Positions 48,728 to 59,880 of a stretch of 64,000 nt of DNA are shown here, in pieces (position 1 is the first letter of the stretch; each line of letters starts with the position of its first letter). The stretch covers positions 248,001-312,000 of the forward strand of contig JAZKJV010004140.1 in the NCBI GenBank assembly GCA_037367405.1. The letters run 5' to 3'. Origin of the DNA: Ottelia alismoides (taxonomy: Eukaryota > Streptophyta > Magnoliopsida > Alismatales > Hydrocharitaceae). The position numbers were made by a program, and so were the translations under genes. Below the pieces are notes generated by a model. It was not told where the DNA came from, ran no database searches, and saw only the letters and a program-made list of their open reading frames with translations.

Positions 48728-48765
48728 CTATACTTAGGGTGTACTTTACCCTAAGTATAGGGGGG
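48728..48765 (+). repeat. Polypurine-tract-like hairpin 1
   Basis: CTATACTTAGGGT and ACCCTAAGTATAG form a perfect 13-bp stem with a 7-base loop, ending in six G. The right arm plus G-run copies the AAGTATAGGGGGG tract next to the 3' LTR. Confidence 0.9.
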
Positions 48766-48816
48766 ATGTCGGATCTGCGAGTATTCTTTTCATTCGGTTT
48801 GCTCCTGTTTTGCTGC

Positions 48817-48854
48817 CTATACTTAGGGATATTTTACCCTAAGTATAGGGGGGG
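48817..48854 (+). repeat. Polypurine-tract-like hairpin 2
   Basis: CTATACTTAGGG / CCCTAAGTATAG, a perfect 12-bp stem with an 8-base loop that differs from hairpin 1, followed by a 7-G run. Confidence 0.9.
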
Positions 48855-48901
48855 CAGACTCTGTATCTTCTCCACTCGGATTTCCCTTCATGTACAGCTT
48901 G

Positions 48902-48937
48902 CTATACTTAGGACTAGTTAATCCTAAGTATAGGGGG
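48902..48937 (+). repeat. Polypurine-tract-like hairpin 3 with paired change
   Basis: CTATACTTAGGA / TCCTAAGTATAG, a 12-bp stem. Relative to hairpins 1 and 2 the innermost G-C pair is A-T, changed on both arms, so pairing is kept. Followed by five G. Confidence 0.9.
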
Positions 48938-49070
48938 AAACCACCGAGCTCCTCTCATTCTATTCATTTATTCGTTCCTGTACTTAGCCATTCCTTTTCA
49001 CTCCCCTTTTACTAAGCACGAGTTATGTCTTCTTCATCGCTCTTGATCACTCTGAGGACATCGTTCGAGC

Positions 49071-49085
49071 TAAGTATAGGGGGGG
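49071..49085 (+). repeat. Polypurine-tract-like copy 4, no hairpin
   Basis: TAAGTATAGGGGGGG without a matching left arm nearby. Confidence 0.85.
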
Positions 49086-50678
49086 TGTGTATATATTTCA
49101 TATATACTTTAGCCATAACCCGTACTTTGTGTGAGTGTGTTAATAAATAAAATGGCTAAAAATCACAAAAATTTAAAAAATTTTCATGTACATAAACCTC
49201 TTTTATCCTTGCACATACATAGCTATTGTACAAAGTATTTTTGTAAAAATGATTTCAAAAATCTTTTGTGTAAAGTTTGTGTAAATATTTTTGTATCAAA
49301 ATTATGTATATAGTACAAAATTTTTCCAAAATGTTTTGAAAAATCAAAAGTTTGCAAAAATCTTTTGTAAATACTTGTGTAAATGTTTGTAAATATCTTT
49401 TTGCAAAACCTGCACTTCATGCATCATCATCATCCATGATTTCAAAACATTTTTCAAAAATTTTTTGCATGATTGTAAATATTTGTAAATAGCATCTTGT
49501 GTACATATATGCATATAATTTTTCCTGGATGAGAGTTGACATTTAAACTAAGCCTGGAATTAAATTGAGAAATGGAGCTTGAATAAGATCTTAATCCACT
49601 TAACTTTAAGAGGAACCTTATAGGACTTAGGGTTAAGGCTTTTCAGGTCCATAAGGACTTAATTCTTTGAGTCCACTAGGCTATGAGCATATGTCATCTT
49701 GATGAGCTTAAGTAGAACACTTAACAACACACGCATGACTCTTAGAGACAATGGCTTGACTTGCACCTGCACTTTACACATGGCTCTCCACGGATGAGGT
49801 GGTGAGGAGGCAGTTTCCTTTGGCTTGGGGTAGCATATGAGGGTAGTACTTCTAGGCGGAACCTCTCTTCTTCTTCTAGTGAAGGAAGTGCACCTCAACT
49901 TGGTCTAGTGGTGATGAAGGCTAAAGACAGAAGCTGTGGGTTGCAATAAAGCTTCAAAAGAGGGATAGTCTACTGGCTCAAGAGGAAATTTCTTGTATAT
50001 GTGCTGCACCATGTAGATATGCTGTACAGAAGTCCTTGAAAAAAAAAATAAATGCAAAAATGCAAAAAGAACTCCAAAAAAGTGGTGGGTCGGATTGAAA
50101 ATTTAATAACCCCACCGGAGTGTACATAGTCAAATAAAGCAAAGCTTATGGTATCCATGTTACATCTCATGAAGCTTGCAGCGGGAGACTTAGCTACACT
50201 GGCTAAGCTTCCAAAACTCTATACTTCTACCCCCTCTTCTTGAGCCGGTTGCACTTGAACTTAGAAGGGAATACCCCGCTTCTCGAGGAAAGAGTTGCTA
50301 GACCGCGACATTAGAGTTACCAGGTTGAGGGAGGCGGTTTCTTTGTTACTTCTGAGGTGGGGAGCCACATATCACTTACACTGCATGGAAAGACTCATGC
50401 TCATTAGAGTTTGTGTATGTAGACTTGTTCTGATCTGGTTTATTGAGGAGTCTTGTCCATAGATTGGTGGAACTTAGAGGCTGTTGAGTTTTAAGCTTAA
50501 GTCCAAATAAGGTTCCGACACATTAATAATCCAAAGATCTAATCGAGCTCCATATTTCAATTTAATGAAGGAAAGTTTAATAATTCAACCTTGATCCATG
50601 TACATCCTCTTTTTCTTTTTCTTTTTCTTTCTTTTTCACTTCTTTTTCAAATAAGTGTTTGCTAAGGGACTAGCAAAG

Positions 50679-50693
50679 TTAAGTATAGGGGGG
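50679..50693 (+). other. Athila-2 polypurine tract
   Basis: TTAAGTATAGGGGGG next to the 3' LTR, where second-strand DNA synthesis would be primed. Depending on whether the LTR starts at TGATGAAT (50694) or TGAAT (50697), 0-3 bases separate them. Confidence 0.85.
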
Positions 50694-50696
50694 TGA

Positions 50697-53600
50697 TGAA
50701 TACCCATTCATCACTCTTTATTCTTATATTTTAGCTACAAAAACCTTTGCAAATACATGTAGATATATGTAAATATCAATAATTACCAAAAGCATGCATT
50801 GTGTAAAAACCTATAATTAGCATGTTTTTGTGCAAAAATAAAAGAATAAAGATCAAAAAGAAAAAGAGGGAAATATTTAGAATAAATATTGAGCAACCTA
50901 ACCCAAGGGAGGGCTCAACATGGGCCTGACCGCATAAAAGCCACAGTAGAGAGAGATAGGAGCTCATGTGTCTAGATTTTTTTTTGTAACTAAATAAAAT
51001 TATATTTTCCTCACCCAAAAATATGCTTGTACATATGTTGTATATATTTAGAAACTATTAAAAACAAAATAAAAATTTAAAAATCAAAAATGCAAAAATA
51101 TCCCTCACCATATGCATAGACCATCATCCTTTATTTATTTAACCCTATAAATAAATGTATTTATTTCCAAAACTTTTTGTGAATATTCGATGGTATATTT
51201 TGTAAATAAAATAAATAAAAAGAAACACAACAAAAATCAAATAAAAATAACAAAAATTAAAATTACAAAAACATATTGTACATATGCCATGTACATAGTT
51301 GTATAGATCTATTTATTTCACCTCTGTGTATAAATAATAAAAATAAAATAAAAATATCCTTTTATTCCTCATTTTATTCTATAAATAAATAAAATATAAA
51401 ATAGGAATAAAATTGTATAAAAATAATAATTAAAAATCAAAAACCCTATATTGTACATATACCTATGTATAGCTATATATTGTAAATACCTTAATTATAT
51501 TTCTAAAAATTAATTAAAAATCACCAAAAAATAGAAAAAAATAAGATAAAAATATTTCATGTTGAAAGTTTTTGCAAAATCGGCCATTTGCTGCCTTATT
51601 TTTGAACTTCAAATCTTGTCCACGTGGCAGCGTCCCATTGGTCCACGGGGGATGTTGACCCCCGGTCAACTCCCTCCGCGGACCGCCTTCTCCTGCGGAT
51701 CTCGCGCCCGACCCGGTTTCGCCTCTTTTTCCGCGCTTGATCCGCTCGCCTTCTCCGCAAACCCCGGGTCCTATCGATTCCTCGTACATCCGACATGACC
51801 GCCGGGGTATTCGCATGGGGATCCGCGCTTCTTGCAGCCCTACCCGACCAGCCCTAGTCGGGTCGGCACTCACGTATATAGCCGAGCTCCGCCTCTCATT
51901 TTCGCTATCTTTGGCTCTCCACTCTCATTCCCGTGACCTCCAGTGCAATCCCTGAGGTGACAGCTCGCGATTGCCCTTGTAGCAGTGAGGAGGGGGTGGC
52001 CGGACCACTGATCCGGCGACTTTGCGCCGCCGTGCTCCGCCCCGTGCAGGAGCTCGAGCCTCAGGCCGTGACAACCTTCGAGGCGACGACCAGGAGCTAC
52101 CTTAGCTCCAGCATAGTCTTCCACACCGCCCAGGTAACCTTCTAGCCTTCTTGTTTAGCTTAATTTTGAGTTACCCCCAAATCTTAGTTCCGTCGATTTC
52201 CTTTGATTCCGACCATATCGCGTATCTTCTCGATCATCGGAACACCCAGTCACCATCGCCATTCCTCCGCGCACATTCTCCATCCCTTCGTTCAACCCAG
52301 CTCGCACAGGAGCTGGGGTTCGAGCTCCACCGTCCTCCGCTCGCCGGAGCTCGCTCGCCCCGACGCACCGTCCACCCTCACGCCGCTTCTTCGGGTCGAG
52401 GCACTTTGCCCTCGACCCGCGAAGCTCTTGAGCTGTTTTGCAGGTCCAGAGGAAGCCTTCTGAGGCACCCTCACATCCAGGCCAGGAGCTTCCCTCCGCC
52501 GTCCTCGCCGGAGCCCCTCCAGGGCTCGGTTGGGCCATCGGAGGCCACCACCAGCTGCGGGACGTCATCGCCGACCTTCTTCGATCATCAGAGGCAGCTG
52601 AGGAGGACTACAACACGCGCACGAGGCCGACGAACCTCGCCGGCCACCTGTTCTTCGAGGGTCCTCCACCACCGTCCGATCGCCCTCCGCTCCAGTTTTC
52701 ATCGTGACCGTCCATCTATCGAGGAGCCACCATCGTCTGATCATCCAGAGGAGCGATCCGGATCGTTAGCACAGAGGAGCGAGGCACTAGCACCTGAGCA
52801 CCGTCAGATCCTCCACGTGCCTCGCTCTGCGTCGTCGATCGGTTCACGTGCGGAAGAAGAAAAGCGCCCGCCGTCCTCAACCGTCAGATCAGCTACGTGG
52901 CGCTCATCCAGCCGTCGACGTAATAAAGGGGTAATTTACCTTAGGCCCCCTCGTAGTTTATGCTTTACGTTTCAGTCCTGTAAATATTTCGAGTACTTTA
53001 TTTACGTTGGGTTATTTGCACATTGGACCTCATCCTTTAGTTTATTTGCATTTATGCCCCTGTTTGTGTGAGCCACGTGCATCGTCACGTGTATACTTGG
53101 TGTATTTGCGATATTGGCCCTGTAGTTCTGGATGTTCTTTAATGAATGAAAACTTGTTGATAATTGCATTTATGCCCCTGTGAGTGTTTTATTTGCGCAT
53201 GTGCGTCTTTTAGTGGGATATTTGCATAACAACCCCTGGACTTTTTGGTACGAGTTACCAAAAGGTCCTCGGACTTGTTTTTCTTACATATAGGTCCCTG
53301 AGTGCCCCAGGCACGCGCCTCGTGCGTGATTTCTCGGGTAATTTGCACCAGGACCCCCAGAGCTTTGGGTATTTGCACTTTGGTCCCTGTGCACAGTGCC
53401 CCCTTGCTATTTTTGAATAAAATATCAATTCACCTCCAAATTCGATAACAATTTGACACATGGCTCCTGCCATGTTGTATGATTTTTGAGAATTTTGGGG
53501 GACATTTCTGAGTTTATTTGTTATTTTTAAAAAATTCAAAAACCATCATTTTAGCCACTGTCCAGTTTGGAAAACCCCAAACAAATATAAAAACTCCTTG

Positions 53601-54381
53601 AAAAATTCTATAAAAATTAGGTACTGTTTATTTTGTGTCCTTTGATTTTCTAGCCAATTTTGGCTATTTTTCATTGAGTAAAAACCCTAAAAATTTAAAA
53701 ACACCTCAAAACTCATACAAATCATAATAAATAATTTAAAAACCCAAAAACAATAATTTTGGTGCTCAAATTTTCCTTGTTTTCTCTAGTATACAGGAAA
53801 ATTACCTCCAGGCCCTCTTGAGATCCTTAGATATTTTATCTTTGGATTTTGGACCTGGCTGGACAGTACCTTGTCTTTTTAGCACTGTTTGATCTGGCTG
53901 GACAGTACCTTGTCTTTTTAGCACTGTTTGATTTTTAGAAAATAAAATACACTTCAGAAAATTATCAAAAATTCACCAAAAACACTTAAAAATCCAAAAA
54001 ACATAAAAACATTTTTTCTTGAATTTTTGCTTGATTTCTGATGCTTTAAATAAATTGATAAAGTGTGTGTGTTTTTGTGCTTCCTTATTTTCTTCACATA
54101 TTAAAAATCCAAAAAAATTTAAAAATAATTAAAAACCACAAAAAAAATGTTTTCCCTTTTTCTCTCATTTTGACTACTTCGTAGGCCTTTGGCCAACCCG
54201 TGCTCCTTGTGTTCGACCCTGGGTGCTATACCAGGTTAATCTCCTAGCAGGACCGCTTTGTTTTGATTTTACGTATTTTTCGAGTGGTTCAACATTTTTC
54301 TTGATTGACTTAGTCTGAGTGATTGAGGTCGCAACGACCTATATTTCTGTACCTTTACCTTAGTCATTCGGACGGTCAACA
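50697..54381 (+). repeat. Athila-2 3' LTR
   Basis: Near-identical copy of 36661-40305, offset 14036 bp over most of its length. It is about 40 bp longer because a 39-bp unit is duplicated at 53855-53932. The 306-codon frame at 52151-53071 mirrors that in the 5' LTR. Confidence 0.95.
53855..53932 (+). repeat. 39-bp tandem duplication unique to the 3' LTR
   Basis: Two adjacent copies of a unit starting CTGGCTGGACAGTACC; the 5' LTR has a single copy near 39819-39857. It must have arisen after insertion, or been copied asymmetrically during it. Confidence 0.92.
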
Positions 54382-54404
54382 GGTGACAACCTCCGATATT
54401 CGAC
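54382..54404 (+). repeat. 23-bp direct repeat, right copy
   Basis: Identical to 36633-36655. It begins immediately after the 3' LTR end, so its first five bases (GGTGA) double as the target duplication. Confidence 0.95.
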
Positions 54405-56319
54405 ATCAACTACTTCACATTCTCCACCTAGGTTAGATCATTTAGTCCTCTTATGTTCTTCATCTTCCTCATGTTTCTTGTTTTCTTCAACCCAACCTGA
54501 TTAAACCACCCGACTTCATCAATCCATCCTCAAATCCCATCACTTCATGTTCTATCTTCCATCTCTCACACCTCAGACCATGCATAGTGGTCGGAGCTTT
54601 GGCTCCTTCTATCACTAATATAGGAACCACTCGCTCGCCTTCATCAACTGCAGGTGACTCAGCTTTTATTCAGCCCTTGACCTCTGCCACTTCTGGAACC
54701 ACAGAATTGTCCACCGCCTTGGTCTGCAACCCCCCATCGAGGTTCTCGGACCTCCGGCACCACCGATGAACCCTGTTCCCTTCATAACTCTGCCCTCTGC
54801 CTCCTCGATCGACCTGTCTCAATCATCTTCTTCTATAGCTCCCACGATTCTTGCATGTCTGTCTACCATCGATGTTCCACCACCGCCTTTGCCACCGCCT
54901 CGAGTTCTCCCTCGACGCTCGACTACCCTTCCGGCCCGATGACCCACAACCGTGTGTTGTCCACCACACCTCGAGCAGCAAGTCGACGAGAGGCCCTAGT
55001 TCAGGCTCTGACCTCTATGCACCCTTTGATCAAGAACTCAAAAAAATATCGACCGTGCAAACTCTCCTAAATTACAGCCACGAGATTGAACGTAATAAAG
55101 AGTCCAAGAACCTCCATTTGATATCACCTAAGCCTCACCTCCTAGCCTTAAGGTTCAGACGATCCAAACCACCTAGAGCCGACATGTGGAGTCTGTGTTG
55201 TTGATCCACCAATTGCACCCACACCTTACACACGAATCTTGTGCAAAGGAGAATTGCACTAGAGGCCCTTGAAGTTTCAGCCTATTACGCCCCCCAACTA
55301 GAGTAATTTGCATCAGACCCCCCGTAGATCCAATAATTGCAAAGGAGCTCTGCCAACTAGAGATCGTGTGCAACACACGTGAATTTGTGGGTAAATTGTA
55401 TGAATAATCCCCTCTCAGTTTTGATAATTTTAATTTAATCCATGTTCATATTTTTATTTTCTTATTTTATTGTATCGCATGGAGACTCTTGCATTAGATT
55501 CTCATTTTGTGTGTCATTTGTCATCATATTTATATTCCAAAAATAGCAATGTATAGAATAAATTATTCTCTATCATGTGAATATTTGATTGAATTGTTGT
55601 GGAATATGGTTGATGTAATATAATTTTTCTAGTGGAAAACTACATAATTTCCCCACTATGTGATCTGAAATTGATATTAAATTGATTATTGCTCCAAAAA
55701 TTGTCAAAAAATCGTACTAGGTGGATTTAATTATGTTTTATTTTGTAACCAAAAATCTTCCATTTACATATAGGATGTAGACACATTATTTTTAGGATTT
55801 ATTAATTTTTTCCAGATACATCTTGATTAGACTCATCAAGGATAATTTTATTTCGGAGAATTAAATAGTTTTGCTATTTATTATAAAATAATTCATGAAA
55901 AATCACCCTACATACATTTTTAATTCAAAATAAATTCATTTTGATTTTGAAAAATCTAAAAAAACATATTTAATTTCATTACATTTCACCTTATAGTTAA
56001 GTTTAAGGATTTTTAGATATTGTTTGATCATAAATTGCAATTTAGTCCCTAAGATTGCCTAAAATAGCACTATATTTTTAATTCCATAAAAAAGATACAA
56101 AATTCTTCTATGAAAACCTAGTTTCTAAATCGACTTTTAACCGAGCTAGGGAGACACTGGCCTCCCCGAGTTCGATCTTTGGCTTACCCAACTAAAATAA
56201 AAATTTGATCACTTACTGAAATTGAGAAATTAATTAAGTGGTATTTCTTGATTGAATCCTAAGTGTCCGACTGGTACAACAAAATTGACATATTAATTAG
56301 GTTATTTAGCGGTTCATCA
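54387..56319 (+). mobile_element. Athila-type solo LTR, right part
   Basis: Continuation of the LTR begun at 34836. It has a GC-rich segment (54380-55200), a stretch with 'tttgcatcagacc' phrases like Athila-2's LTR (55250-55360), an AT-rich tail, and an end ...CGGTTCATCA followed by ATCCA (56320-56324). No primer-binding site follows, so it is a solo LTR of about 3.76 kb once Athila-2 is removed. The frame at 54851-55204 is in the GC-rich part and is not supported as a gene. Confidence 0.8.
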
Positions 56320-56324
56320 ATCCA

Positions 56325-58165
56325 CAAGCAATCAATACAACAAATCGATGGCAACGTGATGATAATCGAGATCTCCACAAACCTAGGGCAAGGGGACGGA
56401 AACTAAGGTTTGGGGGGGGGGAGTAGCCATGCGCTACAAGAGAGAGAGAGAGAGATATATAGAGAGATTTTTAATTGTAACAATTGCATGAACTAAGAAA
56501 GTTAGTGTTACCCTCTCTTTCATAACATAATGGATAGTGGAGATGCACTCCTAATAATGATTAGTGGTGGAGATTAATTGTAATCTTTAAGACTAAACTT
56601 TTGCTCCAAGCACAATAGGATTAGAAGTTGATAAATTAATTATCAATTCATGCTCTAAAATTTGATCTAAAAAAATCTTTTCTTTTGAATAAAGTTGAAA
56701 GGAGAGAGCCTCCTTCCAAAAACATGGAAAGGAGAAAGCCTCCTTCCATATTTGCGGGTGACATCCACCATGGAATTGGAAAGAGATTTCTCTCTCCAAT
56801 CCTTCTAACGTAATCTCATTTCGTAGTCTCATTACATAAATATCACCAAATAAATTGCACATTATTTATGATAACTACAAATAGACCATTGACATTTATG
56901 AATCATATTCGTCCATCCAATACTAAATGTATTATATTTACATTTATTTGCTCAATGTGAATCCGATTCATAATAACATTCAAATTGTGAATCCTATTCA
57001 CAATTAATTCTCTCTGCGATACTGTGGATCATAGCCACATTATTAGTAATTATTATTGGTAGTATTATCCACACTAATTTCATTTATGATATATAAATCT
57101 AATTTAATCATCTAAGATGTCTCTCTACACATTTTTAAATAATGTGAATCATATCTTACTTGTTATAATTAAATCAAATTTAATTATCATTAGTTCTCTT
57201 AATTTCCCAATACTCAGATATTGTCTCTAATGGAAAATTTGTTGAACTCTTTCGAGAATAGGGTGATTTCTCTGTGGATTCTTGGAGTAAGGATAGGGAG
57301 ATTATACATTCCATGTATAGCGACTTGGATAATGAGATCTGATCTCACAACCAATTCTAGAATACCTCTCAGGGATGTTTAATCAAGTTAGAAAGAATAT
57401 CTAATCTTCTCATCGCATTTGAATCACATTTTGATCAGTGTTCAACATTTGGATCATATTAGATAACTAATTTACTGAGTGGAGTATCTAAAATCAACAC
57501 ATGTTTCATCACTCAATCGAAATGAAAGTGTCATGGTTATGTAATCGTTTAAGATCACATCATCCTCGAGTATTCCCACATGTACATCTATCATACTAGA
57601 AGACCTAGAACAAACACAAAGTTCTGATCAGATTGGAATTGTCTTCTTTAGGGTTTTATCATTAAGTTTCTCATTCGATCATTAGGAGTTGGTATCGATC
57701 ATATTCTTTCCAAACTCATACCTAAAAATCCTAACAGATAACCATCGATGGAATTTGGGTGGTCCCAATCTCATGAGTGAGCTCCTGTATATGATCCCAA
57801 TGAGAGACTATATTGCACATATGCCTTTGTAAGCACACCAACTCATTGATGTATAGACCTTGATTAGGTCATCAACCCAATCATCCGCCTAATATATACA
57901 ATTAAATATAGTAACACATATCTCTCCAATCAGATGATGTGTGCCTATATCGTGACATCATACGACATATGTATTTGATATATTGGTCTCGTTAAGTCAA
58001 CTCTTTGACTTTCTTCATATGATACCTTTGAAAGTCTATTTCAATGTAGAGGACCTACATCAAGAGGTCGATCAGATATCAACCTTTGGAGCAAGAATTG
58101 CCATCTCCTTCTCAGGTTGGAGATCATTTCTCAATAATCATTTGATGGTGCTAGTTGAGTCCTAA
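56325..58165 (-). repeat. LTR-C (Copia-1-related), remaining portion on the - strand
   Basis: On the - strand this matches LTR-A from its (CT)n region (GA tract here at about 56434-56455) back to the 'gagatgatctccagcctgag' block near the LTR start (complement at about 58100-58125). The first ~250 bp of the LTR is missing or diverged beyond 58165; a possible CAACA end at 58193 has no matching target duplication. With 34442-34835 it forms one LTR split by the Athila solo LTR. Confidence 0.78.
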
Positions 58166-58238
58166 ATCCAAATATTTAGATATTATCTCAACACCACGCT
58201 ATGAGAAATTTATTGATTTACTAGCACCACCTTACAAC

Positions 58239-58340
58239 CACTAGAAGTAATATTGTAATCAATAGATAATGTGACCACTTTATCTCAACAAAATGGTTGC
58301 ATAGCTAAATATGCAACCACAATTTTGAGGTGGGAAATTT
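58239..58340 (+). mobile_element. Possible CACTA-like left end with hairpin
   Basis: CACTAGAAGTAAT at 58239 is followed by repeated GGTTGCAT-type motifs, including a perfect hairpin TGGTTGCATA (58294-58303) / TATGCAACCA (58310-58319), and more copies at about 58365-58385. A matching right end was not found. Confidence 0.3.
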
Positions 58341-58394
58341 CACGCCTAAATATGGACCATAATGTGGTTGCATATTGTAGTTGCAAGTTCTGCT

Positions 58395-59300
58395 AAACAG
58401 AATGGCAAAACCTTCCCTTTCTCTTTTCACCTAACTCCTCTTTCCCTACATCTCACCCTCCCTCTCCACCTGACCTCATCTCTCTCTATTAGCCTTTCCT
58501 CCTCTCTCTCCATCCCTGTCCTTCCTTCTCCTCCTCTCTCTTCCATCTCATCCTCTACTCCATCCCCATCCTCCACCCTTGTGGATAAGAATTAGAGGAG
58601 ACTCGTCTCTTGTGGATAAACTCTTCCTCTTCCATCTACAACCACCAATGACCATCTCCTCAATTTCATCCTCCTGTTACTTAGGTATATCTATTATCCT
58701 ATGATTTTTTATGTAATAGTTCATACTTTTTTTATTTGCAATGAGTATGTTGTTCATTTGGAATGCAGTATAGGTGTTCGTTGAAATGCCTAAGAGATAT
58801 TGTCTTGTTGGATGAAGAACTAAATGTCTTTTAAAATGTTATTTTGTTATCATATGTGAATTAAAAGTGCAATTTGTATGTATGTGTGTGTTGAAGCGTG
58901 TTTGTGTGCGAGAGAGTAAGCCTTAGGGTAATAAATATTTTGAATATTCATGTGCTTGATGTTAATGCCTAATATAATTTCATTTATTAGGTAACCATTA
59001 ATTTAACTTTAAATAATTGTATATTATATGTTTATTAGATAGGACCACCATGTAGATTGCATTAGCATATTGCATGAAATCACACAAAACTCCATTTATG
59101 CATGTGCATCCGTCCACACTAGGTTATCTGTGGTCCTGCACAATGAAAGGAGTGTGAAACACATTTTGGGGAGTGATGCCCCCATCATGTGTTATATTTT
59201 ATCATTTTTTCACAATTGTTGGGATCTTATATTTAAAAGATACGAAATGCCCTCATAGTACCATGCAACTCTTGATGTATATTTTGCAGGTACATTGGTA
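58395..59300 (+). other. Gene-like or 5'-UTR-like sequence, unassigned
   Basis: A strongly pyrimidine-rich stretch (58415-58680) resembling plant 5' UTRs, followed by TTAGGTATATC, which could be a splice donor, and then AT-rich sequence. No protein recognised. It may belong to the possible CACTA element starting at 58239. Confidence 0.3.
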
Positions 59301-59540
59301 AGGGTAGGATAAGTTAGGACAATATACTAAATTGACCCATTTTGAAACTAAATTTTCTCAAGTGTTGTTACATTCGATCAGTGTCGCTCGCTTATATAGT
59401 CAAAAATTTATAAAATTTTTGAGATAAATAAACAACCTAATAAATACGACAAAAAAGAGGAAATAAATTCCAAACACTCGATCATTGGTAAACATTTATG
59501 ATGATATAGTGAGAGTTTAGGAACAATGTATGGGTGTTTT

Positions 59541-59544
<4 letters not shown>

Positions 59545-59575
<31 letters not shown>
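59545..59575. repeat. (AT)n microsatellite
   Basis: About 15 AT units, adjoining the degenerate minisatellite on its right. Confidence 0.92.
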
Positions 59576-59577
<2 letters not shown>

Positions 59578-59880
59578 AGTGTGAAGAATATGTGGATGCA
59601 TAAGAACATGTAAGAGTGTATAGAGCAATGTATGATATGTAAAAGTATAGAATGTGAAAGAGCATGTGTGCATGTTTGTGAGGAATGTGGGTATACATCT
59701 ACGTGTAGAGTGTATGGTGTAATGTGGGCATGAATGCATATGATTGGGCATGTTTGCAAGTATGTAAGGAAATTTGGGCATGCATGTAAGTGTATAAGAC
59801 TATATGGAGCAATGTAGGGGTATGTTTGGGCATGTGTGCAAGTATGTGAGGAATATGTGTATAACTGCATATTTCTAATT
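59576..59880. repeat. Degenerate minisatellite, block 1
   Basis: Purine- and GT-rich sequence with phrases such as 'gagcaatgt', 'gggcatg' and 'gtgaggaatgtgggtat' recurring every roughly 82-95 bp, with a finer ~30-bp rhythm. Long - strand frames here (Thr/His/Tyr/Cys-rich in three phases) are translations of the repeat. Confidence 0.65.

Larger units (their letters stand above)
48597..50678 (+). other. Athila-2 3' non-coding region
   Basis: 2.1 kb between integrase and the polypurine tract, where some Athila elements carry an env-like gene; none is seen. It contains the reiterated tract motifs (separate entries), a T/A-rich 'tttgtaaatattt' stretch (49140-49520), and unique-looking sequence. 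Confidence 0.7.
36661..54381 (+). mobile_element. Athila-2: young, nearly complete Gypsy (Athila) retrotransposon
   Basis: 17.7-kb element: 5' LTR 36661-40305, primer-binding site 40309, leader, gag, protease, RT, RNase H, integrase, long 3' non-coding region, purine tract, 3' LTR 50697-54381. Target duplication GGTGA (36656-36660 and 54382-54386) if the LTR starts at TGAATACCC. The LTRs differ by about 33 substitutions in 3.65 kb by eye, so it inserted recently. Coding is interrupted by five stops and at least three frameshifts, so it cannot be autonomous as read. No env-like frame between integrase and the 3' LTR. Confidence 0.95.

Noticed and set aside
48728..48937. Array of similar hairpins considered as a CRISPR-like array or rho-independent terminators
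   Set aside because: The context is a plant retrotransposon. Spacing is irregular, there are only three units, and the G-run copies the element's own polypurine tract.
48597..50678. Search for an env-like gene between integrase and the 3' LTR of Athila-2
   Set aside because: Only short frames in AT-rich sequence; no hydrophobic segments in a long frame.
59408..59870. Three overlapping - strand frames rich in Thr, His, Tyr and Cys
   Set aside because: They are the same degenerate minisatellite read in three phases; no conserved domain or start context.
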